Shown: piece by piece, positions 28,001 through 34,124 of the stretch | How positions within the stretch are numbered: position 1 is the first letter of the stretch | Layout of the letters: each line of letters starts with the position of its first letter | NCBI GenBank assembly: GCA_009784825.1 | Contig: WQXO01000005.1 | Location: forward strand, 62,001-126,000 | Direction of reading: 5' to 3' | Source of the DNA: Oscillospiraceae bacterium | GTDB lineage: Bacteria; Bacillota; Clostridia; Oscillospirales; Ruminococcaceae | DNA length: 64,000 bases | Notes under the pieces: generated by a model | Database searches by the model: none | What the model was told of the DNA's origin: nothing | What the model saw: only the letters and a program-made list of their open reading frames with translations | Program-made: the position numbers and the translations under genes

Positions 28001-28603
28001 GGTCTCCATGTAAAGATACGGCGGGGTTATCCGCATATCGTCCTGCATGGGCATTCCCCCCGCTATCGAGGAGAACCCGCCGAAGTATTCTAACCCTTGT
28101 GCGAATGTGCCTGCACGGACTTTGAATTTATAGTTGGTTTTGTTTTTCAATCCTCTGACGGTGCAGGTTTCTTTCCCTGTGTACATTAAAGCGGTGAATT
28201 TCGCTTTGTCGCCGGAGGCTTCGCTGTTGTCATCGGATATATATATTCTGTAGAAACCCTCATCATTGTGGAATTCGACGGGTGTCCACGAAAGTGTGAC
28301 TTGTTCGTCACCCGCTATTGCTATCAGCCCGGCAGGCACACCTAAAGCGGGACAGGAGACTTCTTCAGACTCGCTGACGTATTCATTATTGTTGGAGGCT
28401 TTGACCATGAGAGTGTAGACCCGCCCGTTTTCAAGTCCGGTGAGCTTTACTGTGGTTTCTGTGACGTTCCTGATACCCTTGAACTCGCCGCCGTCCTCTT
28501 TCATGTAAACACGGTATCCGTCCGCACCGGAAACTTCGCCCCATTTGAGCATAATCCCCTTATCGGCGGCTTTTGCAGCGATTTTGAAACCTTGTTGCTT
28601 CAT
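25013..28603 (-). CDS. Multidomain protein: FN3, Big-type domain, degenerate CapA-like domain, DUF6270-like region
   Basis: A 1,196-residue protein without signal peptide or membrane helix. Order: two fibronectin III domains (about 1-90 and 90-185), a bacterial Ig-like Big domain (about 195-265), a CapA/PgsA metallophosphatase-like domain (about 285-555; GDMMCPGE opening, YYSLGSFI near its end), and a region starting KLSLIGSGMIQNLL that resembles DUF6270, perhaps with a second similar half to the C-terminus. In CapA enzymes an ANNH motif and a GHHPH motif bind metals; here ANNH is absent and the second reads GGGPGVIQGNE, so catalysis is doubtful. Surface-type domains in a protein with no export signal are unusual. 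The role is unknown; nspC overlaps its 3' end. Confidence 0.7.
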   Translation of the reverse strand: MKQQGFKIAAKAADKGIMLKWGEVSGADGYRVYMKEDGGEFKGIRNVTETTVKLTGLENGRVYTLMVKASNNNEYVSESEEVSCPALGVPAGLIAIAGDEQVTLSWTPVEFHNDEGFYRIYISDDNSEASGDKAKFTALMYTGKETCTVRGLKNKTNYKFKVRAGTFAQGLEYFGGFSSIAGGMPMQDDMRITPPYLYMETGQTNDLTCAAQNVQWISSDNNIAEVSPTGSVTAKKNGSVIITADSGGKQTQADIFVGRDKSQIRPAMAVPRFMGRNNFLFPNKVAARIIIAGDMMCPGEQQDYEECFDGVREIIKSADYAAGTIIYEYSRKRPFAIRQPWLEGKRNFNAPPLFTEAIRNAGFDCAASVLAVSPETASEYIRCGINYADFNQKGSRVIADINGIKIAFITFKFDGATASITPNDIAAVKKEGAEYIIAVCRWGVPGSHMTRDNQFAAAEKIASLGADFIVGGGPGVIQGNEIITTQDRREVHVYYSLGSFITGYSELGAARSSELLSLTIEKPLDKRNSDLTARLTDIKVIPCICDDAYRIMPASAQTEPAENSIVVAPSESPAPQPKKKDIKLSLIGSGMIQNLLPVGELIGASALNITEIPKADYLVIDFYDSAIMPLNGVKPSFKDSFWKAGMDNFIETAKSAYKGENIILIKHRLNKFYASKKQIRLLGEAPGGDGEKTQKLARIIKRLEDYFIEQVNPTVIASAGEYFAAGQNTPFYDEFFIQHARRELDGIFNGEKPNFGDIWLKRYLYYYDNLTLRKLAPFVLDKNCPADTVAEKSSKSFIREYSDSLIQIKNAGLSFQDVFDSPENYPAEFIAGLKAIKAISDGELSSPDINYSVMFDYDFEVLGSLINPVQAGLKEHFPEFDAAITVKTLPFYFKLLKYVNGIKKNKANKETLSYIKDALNEYALASSPMKIDVWGTDLSYISAAACPNVAVMNYIEKNSFCWAFTDPIEHTEEMFESAANFMGSEELRNDITTAFKRQAGNIVSESKSEWLIADFFDLASEMAAYKGGFFEIDEFIRRTMFFNNIVRDCKFFRLYKNYDKKKVFAALDKMIEAVKAKYGNNIILNRISPAEYFINLEGDVVELNVDKEFVEKTGAIIAECEEYFIEKTGCFVIDITGYFMSDERYPHGGADIGNFEELFYKNTALFMKNIFTGKNDTKVYDKINSVYRLMKVMEHE

Positions 28604-28713
28604 ACCCGAATGCCTCCCCGTGCTTTACTCGAAATTTACCCGCAGTTCATAAAAACATCATAATATATTATTATAAAACAAGACGGGCAGAATGTCAACA
28701 AATAATTTTATAT

Positions 28714-28756
28714 AAAATAAAAAAACGGCTTTTTGATGTTCTCAATAAAGCCGTTT
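28714..28756 (-). terminator. Terminator of the paired lipoprotein genes
   Basis: The perfect 10-bp arms 28747-28756 and 28723-28732 (core AAACGGCTTT), on the minus strand, are followed by a run of seven T. It lies about 20 bases after the stop at 28775. Confidence 0.85.
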
Positions 28757-28774
28757 ACAGTTATTTATGCTTTG

Positions 28775-29731
28775 TTAAACCTCTTCAACAGTGCGAACCC
28801 ATTCGCCGTCGATTTTTTCTATGGTGTAGATAACGTCTAAATATATGATTTCATCTGTAGTCAGTTCGTGCAGGTCTTCTGTAGACAGTGTTGTTTTTAA
28901 TACGAATTTATCGGTTGACTGTGAAATCAGATATATCGGAAAGTAATTATAAACATCATTACGCCATGCTCCATTATAGTGAACATCGTTAAATAAATAA
29001 TAACGGGGTCCGTCGGGGGAAAGAGGAAAAGCAAGCTCCTCTAATTTATATCGGCTCATGAAATTATCTTCCTCGGGTTGGTTAATCGGGTCGTTGGTTT
29101 TGGTGAAAATGGCGATAGTTTCAAAACGGTCGTCATACAATTTCGCTGTTTTGTATTGATTGTCGCCTTTTCGGTCAACACCAATATAGTACATTGTGTC
29201 GGGGTCATTTGTGTCTATCCAATAAATATACGCACCAACCGGGTGATTACCGATATAGATAATTATATCGCCACTTTTGTAATATCCGGCAGTATTGAAC
29301 GCTAAGAAGCTCGAACGCTTTTCGGCATCGTCAATCACAAACGTTATTTCACGGTTTATCCAATTATCCTCTTCCCATGTTCTGAACGCACCCTCCCATG
29401 TGCCGAAAAAGTATTCCCTGAAATAGGAAAGTTCAAACAACTGTGTCCAATCGCTTGTGTCAAAATAACGCTCGCTGTCCTGTTCGTAACCGCCGAGGGG
29501 TTCTAATAAGAGCAGGGTGTTTTCGGTTATGGCAGAGGGGGTCGCAGTTGTTTCGGTGGTGGTTTCCGTAACGGCGGCGGTTTCGGTAGTAGTTGCTTCG
29601 GTAGTGGTCGCTTCTGTGGTGGTTGTTGCCTCTGACTCGGTTTCCTGCCGGTCGTCGGGGATTGACTGACGGCAGGCTGTAACGCCGATTAACAGTGACG
29701 CTGTAAGGATTATAGTAAGCAGTTTTTTCAT
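28775..29731 (-). CDS. Thr/Glu-linker lipoprotein, second of a tandem pair
   Basis: A 318-residue lipoprotein. The ATG at 29731 (MKKLLTIILT) is chosen because GAGG within the end of the preceding gene lies 9 bases upstream. Lipobox VTAC, Cys20, then a Thr/Glu linker. The body shares FREYFFGTWE, YIYWIDTNDPDTMYY and the end EKIDGEWVRTVEEV with the neighbour at 29736 and with the broken gene at 1485. The domain is unknown to me. It probably sits on the outer face of the membrane; the function is not inferable from sequence. Confidence 0.75.
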   Translation of the reverse strand: MKKLLTIILTASLLIGVTACRQSIPDDRQETESEATTTTEATTTEATTTETAAVTETTTETTATPSAITENTLLLLEPLGGYEQDSERYFDTSDWTQLFELSYFREYFFGTWEGAFRTWEEDNWINREITFVIDDAEKRSSFLAFNTAGYYKSGDIIIYIGNHPVGAYIYWIDTNDPDTMYYIGVDRKGDNQYKTAKLYDDRFETIAIFTKTNDPINQPEEDNFMSRYKLEELAFPLSPDGPRYYLFNDVHYNGAWRNDVYNYFPIYLISQSTDKFVLKTTLSTEDLHELTTDEIIYLDVIYTIEKIDGEWVRTVEEV

Positions 29732-29735
29732 AGTG

Positions 29736-30671
29736 TTAAACCTCTTCAACAGTGCGAACCCATTCGCCGTTGATTTTTTCTATGGTGTAGGTAATGTCGA
29801 TTTCATGTTCAAAGAATCCTGTTCCCACCATTGTGCTGAGTACGAGCTTGTCGGGGGATTCGGAAACTAAATAGACCGGATAGAACCAAATGTGGTCGTT
29901 GTGGAAAAACTCCCAGTCCTCTGCGTTTGTCAGAGTTATTTGTGTCAGCATATTCCAACTTATATCGTATTCTGCGGTAATCTCTTGCAGTCGTAACCAG
30001 CTTAAATAACCGTCCTGCGGTTCGGCAATGGGGTCAGTGGTTCTTTTGTAAGTGATTACGGTGAACTCGCCATTTTCAAATTGGAAATTACGGAAGACAT
30101 AGCCGTACTGCTCCTTTAATCTGTCGTCGTTGTACGCACTCGTATAGTACATAATGTCGGGGTTTTCGTAGTCAATCCAAAAAATCGAGTTGTCGGCTGC
30201 AAAGCTGCTGCTATACCATGTAATCGCACCATGACCTGTATCGAAAAAGCCTTGCATACGAAGGTTTATATTAAGTTGTGTATTAACAGTGTCATCAATG
30301 GTTAGTGTATCTCGTTGCCATGCACCTGTTCCGTCGCCGACAACCTCCCATGTTCCGAAGAAGTGTTGCCTGAAATCATCAGCTGTGGGGGTGTCTGTCC
30401 AGTTATCTGCGAGAATTAACACTTCGCCGTTATGTGTCGCATATCCGAGCAGTTCTAACATGGGCAGAGGGTTGTTTTCGGGTTTGTCGACTTCGGTGGT
30501 TGTTGCTTCAGTAGTTTCGGGCGGAGCGGCAGTTGTGGTTTCGGTGGTAGTTGCTTCTGTGGTTTGAGTGGTTGTGAGGGTGGTCTCTTCCTCGTCGCCG
30601 ACTGTGTTGCTGCAGGCTGTAACGCCGATTAACAGTGCCGCTGTGAGGATTATTTTAAGCAGTTTTTTCAT
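29736..30671 (-). CDS. Thr/Glu-linker lipoprotein, first of a tandem pair
   Basis: A 311-residue lipoprotein with lipobox VTAC (Cys20) and a Thr/Glu-rich linker to about residue 65. The body has FRQHFFGTWE, IFWIDYENPDIMYY and the end EKINGEWVRTVEEV, which places it in the same family as the genes at 28775 and 1485. The last 54 bases are nearly identical to the tail of the next gene, a sign of recent tandem duplication. Transcription likely starts at the boxed promoter 30701-30765. Confidence 0.75.
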   Translation of the reverse strand: MKKLLKIILTAALLIGVTACSNTVGDEEETTLTTTQTTEATTTETTTAAPPETTEATTTEVDKPENNPLPMLELLGYATHNGEVLILADNWTDTPTADDFRQHFFGTWEVVGDGTGAWQRDTLTIDDTVNTQLNINLRMQGFFDTGHGAITWYSSSFAADNSIFWIDYENPDIMYYTSAYNDDRLKEQYGYVFRNFQFENGEFTVITYKRTTDPIAEPQDGYLSWLRLQEITAEYDISWNMLTQITLTNAEDWEFFHNDHIWFYPVYLVSESPDKLVLSTMVGTGFFEHEIDITYTIEKINGEWVRTVEEV

Positions 30672-30700
30672 GGCGGTGTGACCTTTCTGTCGTTTTTTAT

Positions 30701-30765
30701 ATTATAGCACGATTTTTCGGAAAATCAATTAAAAATTGATTACAGTTTTGTTACATTTCGGTTAC
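30701..30765 (-). promoter_or_regulatory. Promoter with three 11-bp-spaced GTAAC boxes
   Basis: -10 TATAAT (30701-30706), 16-base spacer, -35 TTGATT (30723-30728) and boxes at 30739, 30750 and 30761 (ATTAC/GTTAC on the plus strand), 11 bp apart. The distance from -35 to the first box is identical to that at 2435-2499. Confidence 0.7.
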
Positions 30766-30771
30766 AAAACA

Positions 30772-31008
30772 CAAACGGCTTCTCATAACGAGAAGCCGCT
30801 TGTTTATACCGCTGCGACGGGGTGTGACATATAAAACCCGCATATAGCAGGGTGGGTAAAGTTCACCTGCGGGTTCACGCTCCCTTCGTCCCTCTGCGGT
30901 TGATGTACAACCGCTTCATCGGGGAGGTCTGCAATCCGCCGACAGAGTAGAAATCCCTTGTTCGATGTGTTGGATTATATCGAACCACACTTTAACGCTC
31001 GTAGCAGT
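30772..31008 (-). ncRNA. Structured RNA candidate, 6S-like architecture
   Basis: A 230-base gene-free stretch on the minus strand ending in a terminator (arms CGGCTTCTC/GAGAAGCCG at 30776-30798, then T-rich). The two ends pair (ACUGCUACG with CGUCGCAGCGGU, then GUGUGG with UCACAC). Inside are a UUCGAU/AUCGAA hairpin, a perfect GCGGUUG-UACAU-CAACCGC hairpin enclosed by CUCCC/GGGAG, and an ACCCGC/GCGGGU arm. A closing stem, side hairpins in a central bubble and an apical stem are the layout of 6S RNA. No SRP, RNase P or tmRNA motif is present. A weak promoter (TTGTCA, TATACT) lies in the adjoining heptad tract. Confidence 0.45.
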
Positions 31009-31014
31009 ATAGTG

Positions 31015-31050
31015 AACAGTTTACAGTTGACAATGGATAGTTGACAGTTA
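31015..31050. repeat. 7-bp-period tract at the DUF1292 stop codon
   Basis: Heptads ACAGTTT, ACAGTTG, ACAATGG, ATAGTTG, ACAGTTA in a row. The last overlaps the DUF1292 stop codon (31048-31050). Confidence 0.7.
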
Positions 31051-31347
31051 TTCGTCGTCGTCAGAGGCGAATAATTCGAGGAACATGTTGCCGATTTTTG
31101 CGTATTGCTCCTCATTGTCGAGAGTGGCAAGGAAATACTCGCCGTTTTCATCAACCTCTTTTAATATGACGAACTCTATTTCTTCCTCGTCGTCGTCCTC
31201 GTCGTCCTCGACATACGGCACTAAGGAAAGAAAAACATCACCCTCATGCTCTAACTCGCCGATGATTACATACGGCTCGCCGTCAAGGTCAACTATCTCC
31301 ATTTCTTCGTCAAGAAATTCGTTCGGGTTTGGTAAATCAGTCATCAT
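31048..31347 (-). CDS. DUF1292 family protein
   Basis: A 99-residue acidic cytoplasmic protein. IVDLDGEPYVIIGELEHEGDVFLSLVPY, the Asp/Glu run DDEDDDEEEIEF and ENGEYFLATLDNEE are the DUF1292 pattern. In Firmicutes the gene commonly sits with ruvX and alaS; here those are absent. It has its own promoter (31375-31403). No biochemical role is established for the family. Confidence 0.85.
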   Translation of the reverse strand: MMTDLPNPNEFLDEEMEIVDLDGEPYVIIGELEHEGDVFLSLVPYVEDDEDDDEEEIEFVILKEVDENGEYFLATLDNEEQYAKIGNMFLELFASDDDE

Positions 31348-31374
31348 TAAAATCGTCCCTTTTCTTTTTTTATC

Positions 31375-31403
31375 AGTATAACTTATTTATCTGAAAAAGT
31401 CAA
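31375..31403 (-). promoter_or_regulatory. Promoter of the DUF1292 gene
   Basis: -35 TTGACT (31398-31403), 17-base spacer, -10 TATACT (31375-31380). Confidence 0.7.
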
Positions 31404-31521
31404 GACTGAAAAATCGTGAAATTTCAAAAAAACCAACAAAATATATGCGTTTTAGACAACATCGCCAAATAAATGTGGAAAGATTTGTGTAATATTTCAC
31501 GAAAGTTTGCGTAAAAACATA

Positions 31522-31550
31522 TTGACAAATGTGTAAGTTTATGGTAATAT
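31522..31550 (+). promoter_or_regulatory. Strong promoter of the long RNA upstream of dnaD
   Basis: -35 TTGACA (31522-31527), 17-base spacer, -10 TAATAT (31545-31550). The predicted start is near 31557. Confidence 0.8.
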
Positions 31551-31556
31551 ATGTTT

Positions 31557-32175
31557 ACAGGCAAAACGGCGGCGGAGTTAATGGGCTGCGGCGGAGCTTG
31601 AGGGTGGATTTTTCAAGGCAACCGAACTTTTTTCAATGCGTAAGGTATTACGTTATCAAACATGGTAGGTTGCGGAGGAAGGTCGTACATACGTGAGGCG
31701 AACCGATATTTCGCGAGCGTAAATTTATACCGAAAAGGAGGCGAGTCCAATGGATGGAGAATTCTTAAAAGCTGCATCAGGGTTGCGGCTCGTTGTAAAT
31801 CAAGATGCTTTCCCGAGTTAAGTGAGATGAAAATTGTGTGCCGGAGCTTTGTAAAGAAAGAGTGACGGACGGATTTTAAGAACGGTGCTTTCACCGATAT
31901 GAAGGCTTAACAAGGGAGATTTACGAAAAGGCGTTATCTTTATGCAGAAACAGCACGAGGGTCGGAAAGGTCGGAAATTGGGTGACAGAATCGGTGGGGG
32001 ACAGGAATGTCAATGTTATGATTGAGGTTTTCTTTTGAAGCGTTCCGGCACGTGCTTTATATTCGCAGTTATGCGTTTATTATATACAAAGGAAGTACAG
32101 ACCAATGTACTAAGTATTAAAAATTGAATATCTTAACCCTTGCGGCACCTTAAAAAATTGCCGCAAGGGTTTGAA
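31557..32175 (+). ncRNA. Long structured RNA candidate, about 600 nt, class not recognised
   Basis: From a near-consensus promoter to a 13-bp hairpin (arms starting 32135 and 32157, core CCCTTGCGGCA, followed by TTTG) there is no long reading frame. The stretch is purine- and G-rich, unlike the A/T-rich DNA before it. Local hairpins are visible: GCGUAA-GGUA-UUACGU, CGUA-CA-UACG, AUUUCGC/GCGUAAAU, CGGUG-CUUU-CACCG and GACA-GGAA-UGUC. A 23-codon frame with a good SD lies inside. It may be an independent large RNA or a long dnaD leader. I checked by eye for RNase P, tmRNA and SRP motifs and found none. Confidence 0.5.
31750..31821 (+). CDS. Possible 23-residue leader peptide
   Basis: ATG with AAGGAGG at 31735-31741 and an ideal 8-base gap; the frame gives MDGEFLKAASGLRLVVNQ and ends at TAA. 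It is not hydrophobic and matches nothing I know. The SD is the best in the region, yet it could be chance within a structured RNA. Confidence 0.35.
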   Translation: MDGEFLKAASGLRLVVNQDAFPS

Positions 32176-32199
32176 TTTACGTATGACGGAGATTTTTTT

Positions 32200-33147
32200 A
32201 TGGAGTTTAAAATCAGTCTCGGGGCGTTTGACGGTGTTTTTGCCGTTCCGAATTCGGTGGTCGATGAATACATAAAATTAGCAAGTGGGGATAACCTTAA
32301 GGTTCTTATGTATTGCCTCAGGCATGGCGGGGTTTCCCTTTCTGACGGAGAGATTGCACGGGCAACCGGTGTGAAAATCGAAAATGTTCCCGCTGTTATG
32401 GAGTTCTGGAAACAGCGAGGACTGTTGTACAGTGGACAGTGTACAGTGGATAGTGGACAGTTATTAACCGAAAAAACAACATTAAAAGTTAAGCAGGCGG
32501 TTCTTGAGCGGGACACCGAGTTTTCGCCTAAGGAAATCGCTGATACTGTTAAAAGTAACAGCGATGTGGAGTATCTGTTCAAGCGTTGTGAGGAGTTATA
32601 CGGAAGACCGCTAAAGCATAACGAAATGAAAGCCCTTGCTGTGATTGTCGAGGACGCCGGTATGAAACCCGAAGTGGCTGTTCTTTTGGTAATGCATTGC
32701 TTTGATATTGGGAAAACCTCCCCCGCTTATATGAAAAAGGTGGCGAAGAGCTGGGTTGAACGGGATATTAATACCTGTGCCGGGGCAGAAACGGAAATAG
32801 AAGTGTCAAAACAATATCAAGGTGTCGAGGGGGAGCTGAAGAGGACACTCAGAATTGCCGATATTCCCGATAAATACAGAGATGTTATTAGAAAATGGTT
32901 GCACGATTTTAGTTTTAGTGTAGAAATAATTTATGAAGCATATCAGATTTCTCTTGAAAAAACAGGGAAATTGGAATATAATTATATGGACAAGGTTTTA
33001 AGCAATTGGCATGTCAACGGTGTTAAGACTGTGCGTGATATTTCCAAGGTTAATGAAAAGCAGAAAAAGGAAAAACAGTCTTCCAAGAAAGCGTCGTTCG
33101 ATTTGGACGAGTGGGAAAAACAAATTATGGACGAATATGAGGATTAG
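32200..33147 (+). CDS. DnaD-domain replication protein
   Basis: A 315-residue protein with a winged-helix N-terminal region and a DnaD/DnaB_2-type C-terminal domain (EELYGRPLKHNEMKALAVIVEDAG; YNYMDKVLSNWHVNGVKTVRDI). It helps load the replicative helicase at origins or restart sites. I chose ATG 32200 (MEFKISLGAFDGVF) over a TTG at 32140, which lies in the terminator hairpin. The residues YSGQCTVDSGQL come from a heptad tract (32426-32463) inserted in the coding region. dnaC follows after 2 bases. Confidence 0.85.
   Translation: MEFKISLGAFDGVFAVPNSVVDEYIKLASGDNLKVLMYCLRHGGVSLSDGEIARATGVKIENVPAVMEFWKQRGLLYSGQCTVDSGQLLTEKTTLKVKQAVLERDTEFSPKEIADTVKSNSDVEYLFKRCEELYGRPLKHNEMKALAVIVEDAGMKPEVAVLLVMHCFDIGKTSPAYMKKVAKSWVERDINTCAGAETEIEVSKQYQGVEGELKRTLRIADIPDKYRDVIRKWLHDFSFSVEIIYEAYQISLEKTGKLEYNYMDKVLSNWHVNGVKTVRDISKVNEKQKKEKQSSKKASFDLDEWEKQIMDEYED
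32426..32463. repeat. 7-bp-period tract inside the dnaD coding region
   Basis: Heptads ACAGTGG, ACAGTGT, ACAGTGG, ATAGTGG, ACAGTTA in a row, translated as part of the linker between the two DnaD protein regions. Confidence 0.75.
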
Positions 33148-33149
33148 AA

Positions 33150-34124
33150 ATGGGCTTTAACGCAAAGTATTACGCTGAGGCAGAGGAAGAGCTTAAGCAA
33201 CGCAGATTGGCGAATTTAAAAGAAACGGACAGGCGGCTGGAGGAGGTTATCGGTCGTTTCCCCGAATATGCCCGATTGCGGGCGGTGCTGTCGGCTACAG
33301 GAATGAAAATCGCCGAAGCAGTGTTAAGCGGCGGCGATGTCCGTAAGAAAATCGAGGCATTGGAGGCGGAGAATTATGCCGTGATTGCTAAAACGGAGGA
33401 AATGTTGGTTATGGGGGGGTATCCCCGTAATTATCTTGAGCCGGTTTATTCCTGTTTAAAATGCAGTGATACCGGTATAGATTCAAACGGTAGGTGTGAA
33501 TGTTATAAAAGCATGGTTAAGCGGCTTGCGGCAGACGGGATTAATTCAAAATCGCCGCTTACATTAACCGGGTTCGATAGCTTTGTAATTGAGTTATACC
33601 CCGATGAGGAGGTAAACGGGCGGAATATTCGCAGCATTATGCAGAAAAATTTCGAGTTTTGTAAGAATTATGCCGAGGATTTCTTCCTGCCGAATACAGG
33701 GATTTTGTTATGCGGGGAAACCGGATTGGGAAAAACGCATTTGTCATTAGCGATTGCGGGAAGGGTATTGGCTAACGGGTTCAGTGCAATCTACGGCTCT
33801 GCTCCGGATTTGTTCCGCAAAATAGAAAGTGAACATTTCGGGAGGGCGGAGTTTGACAATAATACAGCGGATACACTTATTGCGGCGGATTTGCTTGTTT
33901 TAGATGATGTAGGTGCAGAGTTCAACAGCCCGTTTTATGTGAGTGTGCTTTATAACATTCTTAACTCCCGCATGAATTCGGGGCTACCGCTCATCATAAG
34001 CACCAATCTTACTACAGAGGAGCTGAAAACCCGATACGGGGAAAGGATAGTTTCACGGTTAATATCTATGAAGGTACTGAAGTTCTATGGCAAGGACATT
34101 AGGTTGATTAGGAGAAAAGCATGA
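33150..34124 (+). CDS. dnaC: DnaC-type helicase loader ATPase
   Basis: A 324-residue AAA+ ATPase of the DnaC/DnaI/IstB group. Walker A GETGLGKTH near residue 190, Walker B LLVLDDVGAE near 250, sensor IISTNLT near 285. An N-terminal coiled region and a Cys cluster (CLKCSDTGIDSNGRCEC) form the zinc-binding adaptor seen in Firmicutes loaders. Directly after a DnaD gene it is a primosome component rather than an IS21 helper. Its TGA overlaps the ATG of the cellulase gene. Confidence 0.88.
   Translation: MGFNAKYYAEAEEELKQRRLANLKETDRRLEEVIGRFPEYARLRAVLSATGMKIAEAVLSGGDVRKKIEALEAENYAVIAKTEEMLVMGGYPRNYLEPVYSCLKCSDTGIDSNGRCECYKSMVKRLAADGINSKSPLTLTGFDSFVIELYPDEEVNGRNIRSIMQKNFEFCKNYAEDFFLPNTGILLCGETGLGKTHLSLAIAGRVLANGFSAIYGSAPDLFRKIESEHFGRAEFDNNTADTLIAADLLVLDDVGAEFNSPFYVSVLYNILNSRMNSGLPLIISTNLTTEELKTRYGERIVSRLISMKVLKFYGKDIRLIRRKA

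Noticed and set aside
28721..28760. Transposon end suggested by the inverted repeat
   Set aside because: The arms are followed by a T-run in the transcription direction and sit right after a stop codon, so it is a terminator.
30840..30900. T-box-like AGGGTGG and CGTCCCT words on the plus strand
   Set aside because: The conserved ACCGCG part after AGGGTGG is missing, no specifier stem is evident and no aminoacyl or biosynthetic gene follows on the plus strand.
31650..32010. RNase P RNA (GGAGGAAGGTC and GACAGAA words)
   Set aside because: The GAGGAAAGTC core is not matched exactly and the GGCTTACAGA region and P4 pairing partner are absent.
32140..32199. TTG start for the DnaD protein at 32140
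   Set aside because: It falls inside the terminal hairpin of the upstream RNA; ATG 32200 has an SD and the expected protein beginning.
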